DNA of 64,000 nt from an uncultured Clostridia bacterium (GTDB lineage: Bacteria; Bacillota; Clostridia; TANB77; UBA1234). Below are positions 1-7,965 of this stretch, in pieces; the first letter of the stretch is position 1, and each line of letters begins with the position of its first letter. Made by a program: the position numbers and the translations under genes. Location of the stretch: NCBI GenBank assembly GCA_934132775.1, contig CAKPAA010000004.1:40960-104959 (forward strand), read 5' to 3'. The notes under the pieces were generated by a model that worked only from the letters and a program-made list of their open reading frames with translations, did not search any database and was not told the DNA's origin.

Positions 1-732
1 CAACAAAAATTAGAGTGTATGGAAGTTGATACACAAAACTTCTCTCTTATGAAGATAATGGCTGATAGAGATTTTGAATTAGAGACTAGACTTAATAGTG
101 GAACATTTATAGATGACTTAAGGAATACTTGGAACTCTATGAGCAAAAGTGATAAGCAAGAATTCATATCTAAATTCATAGAGTCAATGGTACTTGTGAA
201 AAATAAAAACAATACTTTCATCATACAGAACATCAACTTTAGGAGCAGATACCTAGATGAGCTTGAGAAACTACATAAAGTAGATGCAATAGACTTAGCA
301 AAGCCTACTGAAGATTTACAAGATGTTGCTGTACTTCGTAGTACTCAAAGAGTTACTGAAAAGGAACGTGATGAATATCTAGAACACTTAAAAGAACACT
401 ATGATGTAAAAGTGTATGATGATCCATACACTTGGGTGTACGAATATGAAACTAATCGTTCAGGAACTGAAATCAATATGCCGAGAAAAAAAGGTAATGA
501 GATTTTGATAAGAGGTTTCTTGGTAGATAACGACAAGATGTTTCCTCCTATGGACAGCAATGGTAAATTGCGAGGTAAGTATAATTTAATTTCTTACAGA
601 AATAAAAATACAACCGATAAAAATGACTTGGATGACTATATTGGAAAAATGAACAATCCAAAATTAAAGAGGAAACGTCGTTACCATAAAAAAGAAAACG
701 TTTCTTCAACTAGCCGAGGAATTTGTGTCTGA
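1..732 (+). CDS. Serine recombinase, C-terminal part (runs in from upstream)
   Basis: The reading frame is open from the first base (QQKLEC precedes the first Met at 19), so the start lies outside the window and only the C-terminal part is present. The visible region carries a coiled-coil-like stretch (WNSMSKSDKQEFISKFIES) and a short beta-rich segment (NTFIIQNINFRSRYLDELEK), the pattern of the C-terminal extension of large serine recombinases of clostridial mobile elements. The catalytic N-terminal resolvase domain, if present, is upstream and cannot be checked. The tail is very basic (KLKRKRRYHKK), suiting DNA contact. A relaxase pseudogene follows, so this is probably the integration or excision enzyme of a mobilisable element. 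Family assignment is by pattern and moderate; the position at the edge of an element is inference. Confidence 0.5.
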   Translation, partial: QQKLECMEVDTQNFSLMKIMADRDFELETRLNSGTFIDDLRNTWNSMSKSDKQEFISKFIESMVLVKNKNNTFIIQNINFRSRYLDELEKLHKVDAIDLAKPTEDLQDVAVLRSTQRVTEKERDEYLEHLKEHYDVKVYDDPYTWVYEYETNRSGTEINMPRKKGNEILIRGFLVDNDKMFPPMDSNGKLRGKYNLISYRNKNTTDKNDLDDYIGKMNNPKLKRKRRYHKKENVSSTSRGICV

Positions 733-752
733 CAATATTCCTAACCCCTTAT

Positions 753-777
753 GAATTTTGACATGCTATCAAAATTC
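753..777. other. Perfect 9-bp hairpin after the recombinase gene
   Basis: GAATTTTGA and TCAAAATTC are perfectly complementary around a 7-nt loop. There is no T-tract after it, so it is not a typical terminator. It lies between the recombinase stop and the relaxase pseudogene, where recombination or transfer sites are often found; its function is unknown. Confidence 0.4.
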
Positions 778-808
778 GGGGGCTCTACGAGGCTAGGAAT
801 TAGCTCTC

Positions 809-862
809 ATTTTCAGTTAAAACAAGATTATGCAAGTTTGCATAATTTGTTTTAATGAAAAT
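809..862. other. Long near-perfect hairpin upstream of the relaxase pseudogene
   Basis: Nested arms ATTTTCA/TGAAAAT, TTAAAACAA/TTGTTTTAA and ATTATGCAA/TTGCATAAT stack into about 25 bp around a 2-nt loop. It lies 120 nt upstream of the MobV/Pre remnant. MobV oriT sites are inverted repeats just upstream of mob, so this is a candidate oriT structure, but I do not see the known pMV158-type nick sequence. A structural role or terminator is equally possible. Confidence 0.4.
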
Positions 863-980
863 ATATCTAAATAAAATTTGCTCAACGCAAACTTTATTTA
901 TCTATTCGCTAATTTATTTGGTTACAAAGCAACTTTGGAATACAAAGTAATATTTGGATTGAAAAGAGGTGTCGGTTAAT

Positions 981-2355
981 ATGGAACTATCCTACTCTTT
1001 CCATTTAGGTAGTGACAAAAATAGAAAGCAAAGTTCAAAGGGTGTTGCTAATAATAATCCTAGCGGTTCGTCATCATTAAGTAATAATGGCATACAAAAT
1101 GCTACGCAGTTATCTAAAGTGGATAAGCACAATCTGCGAAAGTACGATAATAATCCAGAGCAGATTGTAATACTTCGAGGTAGTAATAATTTATATAAGG
1201 ATACACAAGAGCTTTATCTAAAAGAATTTGAAGAGTCACGACTTTTGAGTATAATGCAAAGATGACTCGTAAGGACAGAATGATAGATAACTATTTTGAC
1301 CACGTAAAGCAGGATAAGTTAAGAGATTTAGCTTGTCAAATTATTATTGAGATTGGAGATAAAGATTTTTGGCAAGGTAAAGATGATACATATAGAAAGA
1401 AGATGTCTGATGTATTCAACGAACAAATAAAGGAGCTTGAAAAGTTAGTACCTTCATTTAGAGTAGCAAATGCTGTAGTACATTTTGATGAAACATCTCC
1501 ACATATGCATATAGTTGGTTTTGGTGTTTGTGAGGATAATAAAGTAGGTTTAAAGAAACAAGTTACTAAAAGTAAGATTTTCACAAAGGAGTCTTTAACG
1601 AAGATACAAGATAAAATGAGAGATGCTTGTATTAAGTCGTTTAATAAATTCTATGATGACGTAAAAGCACTTAAAGAAAAACAAAAAGGTAGAAATCAAG
1701 ACTTGCCAGTTAAAGAATGGCTGAATATAAAGAGTTCAAGAGAAAGTATGAGCAAAAGCAAAAACAACAAGCAGTAGCTGATAAGAAAGTAGATACTCTT
1801 ATTGAGAAAGGTAATACCATAGATGAAAAACTAAAGCGACTAAAGCCACAAACATTAAATAAAGGTAAATATACTATTACACAAGATGATGTTGACACTA
1901 TAAGAGGATTTGTAAAAGCTACAAAAGATACTACTAAAGCTGTTAAAGAAGCTAACAAGATGAATAACCTTATTAACAAGGCGGAATATCAGTATAATGA
2001 TATGTTCTCAAGAAACTTTAGTCTTTTAGAGGACTTAAATAAAGCTAAAGAAGAAATTGAGGATTTAAAATATGAGCTTAATGAAAAAGATACTATCATT
2101 GAACGACTTGAAAAGGAAGTTGAGAAATTCAAAGGACTATATGAGACGTTCTTAAACTTCTGGAAGGACATTATAAAGAAATTCCAAAAGAAGATTGGAT
2201 TTGACAATGATAAGAGTTATAAAGAAGTTGCTAATAGCCTTTATTATAACAATGTTATAACATCAAGGGAAAAAGAAATGATGAATGATCCAAACAAAGA
2301 GGTCATCTCAATAGAAGAATTAAATAATAGAGATAAAAAGAAAGGAGCACGATAA
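981..2355 (+). pseudogene. MobV/Pre-family plasmid relaxase, broken by two frameshifts
   Basis: Three overlapping frames together give one Mob_Pre protein. 981-1265 (ATG at 981, AGAGGTG 9 nt upstream; the GTG at 969 overlaps this site) encodes the N-terminus MELSYSFHLG and SKVDKHNLRKYDNN. 1262-1777 carries the relaxase core VVHFDETSPHMHIVG, with the HxDE...HMH metal-binding motif of MobV enzymes. 1717-2355 is the C-terminal coiled coil (KLKRLKPQTLNKGKYTIT and a long Glu/Lys-rich helix). The first break is at about 1242-1246, where an extra TT turns SRLEYNAKM into a stop. The second, near 1714-1718, looks like loss of one base (VKE|MAEY). All parts are well conserved, so the breaks are recent or are sequencing errors; as written no full-length relaxase can be made. 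Confidence 0.85.
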
Positions 2356-2356
2356 C

Positions 2357-2527
2357 ATGGAAGAACAAGCTAATAATCAAGTTGAAGATATCATTGATAG
2401 ATTAAAAACAACTAGTGAGCTAACAGAAGATATGAAGAATACAGAACCTCTTAAATGGTTTGGAATAATGAATACGATAAAGAATCAATCAGAAGAAATT
2501 GTATTAAATGAAATTATATATAGATAG
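2357..2527 (+). CDS. Small 56-aa protein downstream of the relaxase
   Basis: ATG at 2357, one base after the relaxase stop, with AAAGGAG 10 nt upstream, so it is coupled to the mob transcript. The product (MEEQANNQVEDIIDRLKTTS...) is acidic and probably helical, without membrane segments or cysteines. I do not recognise a family. Its position suggests an accessory protein of the mobilisable element. That it is real rests on the good ribosome binding site and tight coupling. Confidence 0.5.
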   Translation: MEEQANNQVEDIIDRLKTTSELTEDMKNTEPLKWFGIMNTIKNQSEEIVLNEIIYR

Positions 2528-2584
2528 CCAATTTGCCAATGCCACAAATTTTACTGATATGTAGAATTTTGTATGGAATTGTGG

Positions 2585-2590
2585 TATGAT
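2585..2590 (+). promoter_or_regulatory. Extended -10 promoter for the 2621 gene
   Basis: TATGAT preceded by TGG gives an extended -10 element; no convincing -35 is seen. It lies 30 nt before the ATG of the 458-aa protein, whose own site is AAGGAGG, 6 nt from the start. Confidence 0.4.
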
Positions 2591-2620
2591 GTTATGTAAG
2601 TATATGTAAGGAGGTTTTAT

Positions 2621-3997
2621 ATGCCAAGTATTGATGAAACAACCCAATTTATATGTTTGTCAGATAAACCATTTATAAATCGCGAATATTCTTATACAGG
2701 TGCACTGGGTTTAAAACCTAAAAATGGAATGTGGTTTAGTTTTCCGAGTAAGGCTAATGGAATGGTTTCTGGATGGCATGAATTTTTATGTGAAAGGGCA
2801 CCAGATTTAATTTCAAGATTTTGTAATGAAGATGGTGCTACAAATGTTATTTCTGCAAAATTAAAAGATACTATAATAGTAACAACAAGTGAATTAATTG
2901 ATGTATTCAAAGAAGAAAAAAAAAATATTTGGTATGATAGTGAAGATGCTGAAAAAAGAAAATGTTTATTAGAGACAGTAAAAACTAGATTCAACATTTC
3001 CAATGCAAATCACTTAATCTTAGATGTTGATGATGGTGGATTTGAATCTGTTTTTGAGTTATTTTATTCGGATTTTTTAAAGAATCCTGACCCTTGCAGT
3101 GTATTACCAAAATTTATTCTCAAAAAAGTTCAAGAAGAAGGTCTTCAGTATTACCTTAACCCTTATTCAACAAAAACAGGAAAAGAACAACTAAATGAAT
3201 ACGAGAAATCTGCCAAATTAATTACGGAGTGTTTGTGTGGTTCAAATAATTTGGAAGAAAGTGAGGTGTGGTATGCAGATGTTTACCGTTTAAGTTGTAT
3301 TTTCAATGCGACTAACGAAATCAAAAGAGGAAGAGATATTTCAAGGTTGCATCTTGGTCCTACTTCTTATTTACAGTATATAAATTTAAAGAAGTATTCT
3401 TCAAAAGAAAGTATAATGCAGATTTTAGAACATGTTGATGCATCTCAAGAAGAAAAAGAAAAATTATTGTCTAAATATGATACTGCACATTCGAAAGAAA
3501 GTATATTTGACGATCAAACATTCTGGTCACTCTTGAAAGATGAATTATTTAAGGATTATGCTGAGTTTGCTGATAATATAATGAAAAATAACATATACCT
3601 TCCAAATCTTAGTTTTATTGAAGCTACATGGTTTAAAAAACTCCATTATCCATCCATTGTAAACGGAACAGAGTTCTTTAATATTTTAGTTGAACAAGAA
3701 AAATATTACGAACAAAATAATATGCAACATTTCATTTATGGTATTCCTAGTGATATTACATCGTTTTTTAGTGGAATGATTAATCGATCATATGTTGATC
3801 ATGGTTTAGATATACCTTCATTAGTTGTATTTGATACTGATTGTCTAAATGTTGTAGAACAAAAAGAACAAGTTTTATTTTCTCGCGAACAATTAATTGA
3901 TGGCATTACACAAAATGTGAAGACTCTTGCAACTATTGATATATCTAAAGCTAGTAGAGATATTGAAGCTGCTAAGGATGATAATATTGATATTTAG
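2621..3997 (+). CDS. Unknown 458-aa cargo protein with an ART-like N-terminal pattern
   Basis: Strong AAGGAGG site 6 nt before the ATG. The N-terminus reads FICLSDKPF...LGLKPKNGMWFSF...GWHEFLCER, resembling the KP-x-GLWFS...W pattern I associate with uncharacterised ADP-ribosyltransferase-fold and DarT-like proteins of phages and plasmids; this is a resemblance, not an established match. The rest (about 110-458) is soluble and rich in charged helices, with LPNLSFIEATWFKKLHYPS and a C-terminal SLVVFDTDCLNVV segment. There is no signal peptide or membrane span. A 45-aa gene follows after 23 nt. Lying between a relaxase remnant and a GC-rich island, it is probably element cargo; defence, toxin and housekeeping roles all remain open. 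Confidence 0.55.
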   Translation: MPSIDETTQFICLSDKPFINREYSYTGALGLKPKNGMWFSFPSKANGMVSGWHEFLCERAPDLISRFCNEDGATNVISAKLKDTIIVTTSELIDVFKEEKKNIWYDSEDAEKRKCLLETVKTRFNISNANHLILDVDDGGFESVFELFYSDFLKNPDPCSVLPKFILKKVQEEGLQYYLNPYSTKTGKEQLNEYEKSAKLITECLCGSNNLEESEVWYADVYRLSCIFNATNEIKRGRDISRLHLGPTSYLQYINLKKYSSKESIMQILEHVDASQEEKEKLLSKYDTAHSKESIFDDQTFWSLLKDELFKDYAEFADNIMKNNIYLPNLSFIEATWFKKLHYPSIVNGTEFFNILVEQEKYYEQNNMQHFIYGIPSDITSFFSGMINRSYVDHGLDIPSLVVFDTDCLNVVEQKEQVLFSREQLIDGITQNVKTLATIDISKASRDIEAAKDDNIDI

Positions 3998-4020
3998 TAA
4001 AAAGGATGGGATATATTAGG

Positions 4021-4158
4021 ATGGAAAAAGAAGAATTTTTCAGAATATACCAACAAATTAAGAGTAATAAATATAAGGATTTAGCAAATTTAGATTTTAA
4101 GGTACTACATAGAATAAACACAATGCTTCTTTATGAAATTGAATTAAAGAGGTTATAG
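4021..4158 (+). CDS. Small 45-aa protein paired with the 458-aa gene
   Basis: ATG at 4021, preceded by AAGGATGGG and lying 23 nt after the stop of the 458-aa gene, so the two are probably co-transcribed. The product MEKEEFFRIYQQIKSNKYKD... is a compact helical protein without signal or membrane segment. A large enzyme-like gene followed by a tiny helical gene is reminiscent of a toxin plus small partner, but no family is recognised and order alone does not prove it. Confidence 0.4.
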   Translation: MEKEEFFRIYQQIKSNKYKDLANLDFKVLHRINTMLLYEIELKRL

Positions 4159-4251
4159 AATAAACAAGGAAGAACATAGAGATAGAAGATTAGTAGTTAG
4201 ATAATATATATGAATGATTACTAAGAGTTTTAAGAATCAAATTATATATAA

Positions 4252-4281
4252 GAAAAAAACGCCATAGCAGATCTATAGCGT
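4252..4281 (-). terminator. Rho-independent terminator for the 4322 gene
   Basis: Read on the minus strand: ACGCTATAG, loop ATCTG, CTATGGCGT, then seven T residues. The stem has one mismatch. It lies 40 nt past the stop of the minus-strand gene. A second hairpin, GGGGTAC/GTACCCC at 4293-4310, lies between the two. Confidence 0.75.
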
Positions 4282-4321
4282 ATCAGTTTGTTGGGGTACA
4301 AGGGTACCCCTTCCAGATTGG

Positions 4322-4840
4322 TCACTCCTTTCTTAATAGCTCATCAACGGTGGTATTAGGCTTTAACTGGAAAAAAATGAAATCCATGAGAGGTATTTCA
4401 ACTTTGTCCAAGTCTTCAAGCCAAATGGTATCAGCCTCAAAAGGCTTAACAAACTCATCATAGGGTATATGAGAAATATCTTCAATGCTTTTTACAGCAC
4501 CTTTGATATATTCAACAATATCCGCAATGAAGAGTTGCCCATCATCCACATAGTAAACAGAAGCTTTCATGCCGTTTAGTTCTGGACTCAAGAGCAATCC
4601 GCATTTTTGATAGCCTTTTCTCCGAAGCAGGTGGAGAAGACAAATGCTCCAATGCAGGCAACACCCTGAAAGTTCTCGCATCTCAAACATATGTTGGTAC
4701 ACAAGCTTGAGAGCTTGGTCGGTCATAAGCTTGGCTTGATATGCCTCTGTGCAGGCTAAATGTCCTTTGGATTCTCCCACAACATATTCATAACCAAACT
4801 GCGTCAGAAACCGGATCAAAGAAACGACAACATCCATCAT
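4322..4840 (-). CDS. GC-rich orphan protein, possible transglutaminase-like fold
   Basis: 172 aa. AAAGGAG lies 7 nt before the ATG at 4840; the ATG two codons earlier is too close to it. A Cys-His helix (GCCLHWSICLLHLLRRKGY), a beta segment (GLLLSPELNGMKASVYYVDDG) and an aspartate (FIADIVEY) recall the Cys...His...Asp order of transglutaminase-like or papain-fold proteins, but the His expected in the second strand is missing (KASVYY), so activity is doubtful. Base composition is clearly richer in GC than its neighbours, and it is a single-gene unit with its own terminator and a palindrome in its promoter, both signs of recent acquisition. Substrate and role are unknown. Confidence 0.55.
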   Translation of the reverse strand: MMDVVVSLIRFLTQFGYEYVVGESKGHLACTEAYQAKLMTDQALKLVYQHMFEMRELSGCCLHWSICLLHLLRRKGYQKCGLLLSPELNGMKASVYYVDDGQLFIADIVEYIKGAVKSIEDISHIPYDEFVKPFEADTIWLEDLDKVEIPLMDFIFFQLKPNTTVDELLRKE

Positions 4841-4897
4841 GAGCATACTCCTTTCAAATGTGTGATTCGGGTCGTGTTAGTAATAGAGTAACTATAT

Positions 4898-4913
4898 AAA
4901 TTGAGCAATTGCT
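4898..4913. promoter_or_regulatory. Perfect 16-bp palindrome in the promoter of the 4322 gene
   Basis: TTGAGCAATTGCTCAA is a perfect palindrome. On the minus strand it is followed by TATAGT, a plausible -10 box, so the palindrome lies in the -35/spacer region of the promoter reading into the GC-rich gene. A dimeric repressor such as an ArsR- or TetR-type protein would fit by symmetry; no regulator gene lies next to it. Confidence 0.5.
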
Positions 4914-5155
4914 CAAGAATTTTTGTAGTATAACCGCCACGATTTACATAATACCACATTTTGCTATAAAAGTCAATATATTATTGATACATTGTTTGCA
5001 TAAATGTAGTTGAAAATGAAAATAGTATTAATTAGTTCTTGAATTTTTATTAGCTTTATGTTAAATTTGATTCATAGAGAATTAAACTATAAAACAAATT
5101 TGATATATACCCTCGATTTTTCGCAAACGGATGTGTAAATCGAGCCAAAATAAAA

Positions 5156-5185
5156 AAGTTCCAACGCAAGTTGGGGCTTTCTTTA
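5156..5185. terminator. Hairpin with GCAA tetraloop, bidirectional terminator-like
   Basis: CCAAC-GCAA-GTTGG at 5161-5174 is a perfect stem with a GNRA tetraloop, flanked by A-runs on the left and T-rich sequence on the right, so it could end transcription from either side. No gene lies immediately next to it on either strand. Between 4914 and 5155 I see only AT-rich sequence. Confidence 0.5.
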
Positions 5186-5197
5186 TTTTGTATTAAA

Positions 5198-5303
5198 TTC
5201 GTAGGATTCGAACACAACAAGACCTAGCTCCTTAGAGCGACGGGCTTTGGGTACGCATTCCGCAGGAATCCTCGAGCTATGCGAGAGTACCCTACTACTC
5301 CAG
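5198..5303. repeat. GC-rich structured fragment with tRNA-like 3' end
   Basis: A GC-rich block in a gene-free AT-rich stretch. Read on the minus strand it ends in TTCGAATCCTACGAA, like the T-loop and acceptor strand of a tRNA. Internal pairings are GCTC/GAGC, ATTCC/GGAAT and GGGTAC...GTACCC enclosing GCAT/ATGC. It cannot be folded into a standard tRNA and no anticodon arm is recognised, so it is not called a tRNA gene. It may be a decayed tRNA-derived repeat or an attachment-site remnant of the element at 1-4160. The rest of 5304-5475 shows nothing beyond AT-rich sequence. Confidence 0.4.
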
Positions 5304-5475
5304 CATTAAGTAGCTATTTGGAATAAAATTTCAACAATTTGCATTAAAAAATAAGCCTACCTCATTTAAGAGATAAGCTTAAATACACTGACATTTTCAA
5401 AATAAAATCCCCAACTATTATCCAATTTCATTGACAATTGATTATGTATACATTAAAATATATTCATTGGTACAC

Positions 5476-5503
5476 TTGAAATATGGCATATTTTTGTTAT
5501 TAT
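5476..5503 (+). promoter_or_regulatory. Promoter of the U32 gene
   Basis: TTGAAA, 16-nt spacer, TATTAT; the start codon is 43 nt downstream. A vegetative (SigA-type) promoter by pattern. Confidence 0.5.
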
Positions 5504-5546
5504 TTTAAGCAAATTGAACTAATTAAATTCAAAGGGAGTACAGATT

Positions 5547-7859
5547 ATGAGAAAAAATATTGAACTTTTAGCACCAGCTGGAAGTTACGAGGCTTTCATT
5601 GCAGCAGTTGAAAATGGTGCAAATGCAGTTTATCTTGGTGGTAAACTTTTTAACGCACGTGCTAATGCATCAAATTTCAATTTGGATGAACTTAAAAAAA
5701 TTATTGAATATGCGCATTTGAGAAATGTTCAAATACATATAACTATGAATACTTTACTGGATGATACGGAGTTAAAAGATGCTCTTAAATTTGCAAATGA
5801 TATATATAACATAGGTGTAGATGCTGTTATTGTGCAGGATTTAGGGTTAGCTAAAATGCTTCACGAATATATTCCTGGGCTCATCTTACACGCAAGCACT
5901 CAACTTAGCACACATAACTTAGAAGGCGTAAACAAACTAAGTAAAATAGGTTTTTCAAGAGTTGTTTTAGCTCGTGAACTTTCTTTTGAAGAAATTAAAT
6001 ATATATGTGACAATACCGAAACTGAAATAGAGATATTTACGCACGGTGCTATGTGTGTATCTTATTCTGGTCAATGCCTTATGAGTAGTATGATTGGTGA
6101 TAGAAGTGGTAATAGAGGAAAATGCGCACAACCCTGTAGGCTTCCATATACTCTACTTAAAAATTCTGATGAAGTTGAAAAAGGTTATCTTCTAAGTCCT
6201 AAAGATTTATGTTCACTTGAAATTTTAAAAGACCTACCTAATGTGGTTTCCTTAAAAATTGAGGGCAGAATGAAGTCTCCTGAATATGTTGCAACAGTTG
6301 TAAGCACGTATAGAAAATACTTAAACAAAATTATCGAAAACTCTGTTTCAGAATCTACAGAAGAAGATAAAAATAATTTAGCACAAATATTCAATAGAGG
6401 TGGTTTCTCAAAAGGTTACTTTTTAGGTAAAACTGGCAAAGATATGATGTGCTATGAAAAGCCTAAAAATTGGGGAATTTATGTCGGCAAAGTTACTAAC
6501 TATGATGGTAAAAAATATATAACAATTGACAATGTTTCAAAGTTGCACATCGGTGATGGAATTGAAATTTGGAATAATTCAAACAATTCTCCATCAACGA
6601 TTATAAGTGAAATCATCGGAAATAAAATCGGAAGAATACACGGTGAAATACGTATTGGAGACAAAGTATACAAAACGTTAGATAAAGCTTTAAATCAGAA
6701 AATGCGCGAGAGCTTTTCAAGAGGTTTTGCTGTTCATTCAAAAGTCTCACTAAAAGCAATATTTAAGGCAAATGAAGATGTTAAACTAACTATAAATGGT
6801 TTTGAATACAACTCTGGAATCATACCTAATATAGCTGAAAAACAGCCTATCACTAAGGAAAAGTTAACCTCTCAGCTTTTTAAAACAGGAAATACACCAT
6901 TTGAAGTTTCTTCAATAGATATTAAATTAGACGATAATCTATTCATACCAGTTAGCGTGATTAACGATATTAGACGTAATGCTTTCGCTGAATATGAAAA
7001 TTATATTCTAGCAAATGAAAAGAAAGAGCATTCTGTAAAAGAATTGCCAAAGGTTGAAAAATATTCTGCAAGTCCCCACAAAGAAATTTCTGTATTTTTT
7101 AATGTTTTGCGTGAAGAATATTCTAAACTTAAAAATGTTGACAATTACTATTTTACATTTAAAGATGCACTTAAAAATACAGATTTATTAAGTAAATTTA
7201 ATGCCAAAAAATATATAATGTTTCCAACAATAACAAAACGAAATTATGCAAAATTGATTAAAGAAAATATAAACAAACTAGCTTTAGATGTTGATGGATT
7301 TGTTTTATCGAATATAGGGCAACTCGAATATTTAAAAGGTATAGACACAGAAATAATTGCAAATTACACACTTAATACATTCAATACGATAACATTAGAA
7401 CTATTGCAAGAACTCGGTTTCAAAAAAGCAATTCTTTCGCCAGAGCTAACGAAAGTTCAAATAGACAATTTAGGAGATGTAAACATTAAAAGAGAAGTAA
7501 TTTCATACGGAAACACTTGCGTTATGACTTCTGAATATTGCCCTGTTGGCAGTATTCTAGGAGGCTTCTGTTCATCACATAGTTGTACAAAACCTTGCAT
7601 AAAGAATGACAAATTCTATCTAAAAGACAGAATGAATTTAAAATTTAGAGTATTACCAGATAATATTGACTGTCAGTCGCGAATATTTAATTGCAAAACT
7701 ACTTCTATTGAAACAAAAGGAATAAATGTTGATTCTTTTAGAATTGACGTCATAGATGAAAATGTCAATGAAGTACAGCATATAGTCGATATCACACGAC
7801 TTGGCAAAAAACTTTCTGGTGAAGATTACACAAACGGTCATATGAACAGACCGGTTTAA
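5547..7859 (+). CDS. Peptidase U32 / DUF3656 protein (RlhA-like RNA hydroxylation factor)
   Basis: 770 aa. The N-terminal 300 residues are a U32 TIM-barrel: ELLAPAGSYEAFIAAVENGA, the GANAVYLGG motif, LHASTQLSTHN, and the cysteine cluster CVSYSGQC...GNRGKCAQPCR that in this family surrounds an iron-sulfur or metal site. The DUF3656-type region follows (about 380-500) and a second barrel-like C-terminal part ends with another cysteine group (CPVG...CSSHSCTKPCIK). In E. coli the equivalent full-length U32-DUF3656 protein (RlhA/YdcP) is needed for hydroxylation of a 23S rRNA cytidine; relatives act on tRNA. GGGAG lies 9 nt upstream of the ATG. It is monocistronic with its own promoter and terminator. 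Despite the name, protease activity is not supported; the exact RNA target here is inference. Confidence 0.85.
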   Translation: MRKNIELLAPAGSYEAFIAAVENGANAVYLGGKLFNARANASNFNLDELKKIIEYAHLRNVQIHITMNTLLDDTELKDALKFANDIYNIGVDAVIVQDLGLAKMLHEYIPGLILHASTQLSTHNLEGVNKLSKIGFSRVVLARELSFEEIKYICDNTETEIEIFTHGAMCVSYSGQCLMSSMIGDRSGNRGKCAQPCRLPYTLLKNSDEVEKGYLLSPKDLCSLEILKDLPNVVSLKIEGRMKSPEYVATVVSTYRKYLNKIIENSVSESTEEDKNNLAQIFNRGGFSKGYFLGKTGKDMMCYEKPKNWGIYVGKVTNYDGKKYITIDNVSKLHIGDGIEIWNNSNNSPSTIISEIIGNKIGRIHGEIRIGDKVYKTLDKALNQKMRESFSRGFAVHSKVSLKAIFKANEDVKLTINGFEYNSGIIPNIAEKQPITKEKLTSQLFKTGNTPFEVSSIDIKLDDNLFIPVSVINDIRRNAFAEYENYILANEKKEHSVKELPKVEKYSASPHKEISVFFNVLREEYSKLKNVDNYYFTFKDALKNTDLLSKFNAKKYIMFPTITKRNYAKLIKENINKLALDVDGFVLSNIGQLEYLKGIDTEIIANYTLNTFNTITLELLQELGFKKAILSPELTKVQIDNLGDVNIKREVISYGNTCVMTSEYCPVGSILGGFCSSHSCTKPCIKNDKFYLKDRMNLKFRVLPDNIDCQSRIFNCKTTSIETKGINVDSFRIDVIDENVNEVQHIVDITRLGKKLSGEDYTNGHMNRPV

Positions 7860-7886
7860 TTTTAGCTTATTATATAAATATTAAAT

Positions 7887-7932
7887 AAAAAAATTGGATT
7901 CACATCATTAAAGATGCAAATCCAATTTTTTT
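7887..7932. terminator. Bidirectional terminator between U32 and phosphorylase genes
   Basis: AAATTGGAT pairs with ATCCAATTT, with an inner CATC/GATG pair; A-run on the left and T-run on the right. It serves the two convergent genes. Confidence 0.75.
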
Positions 7933-7965
7933 ATTAAGATCTTTTAGGCCTCGTTTTTCATTAGC

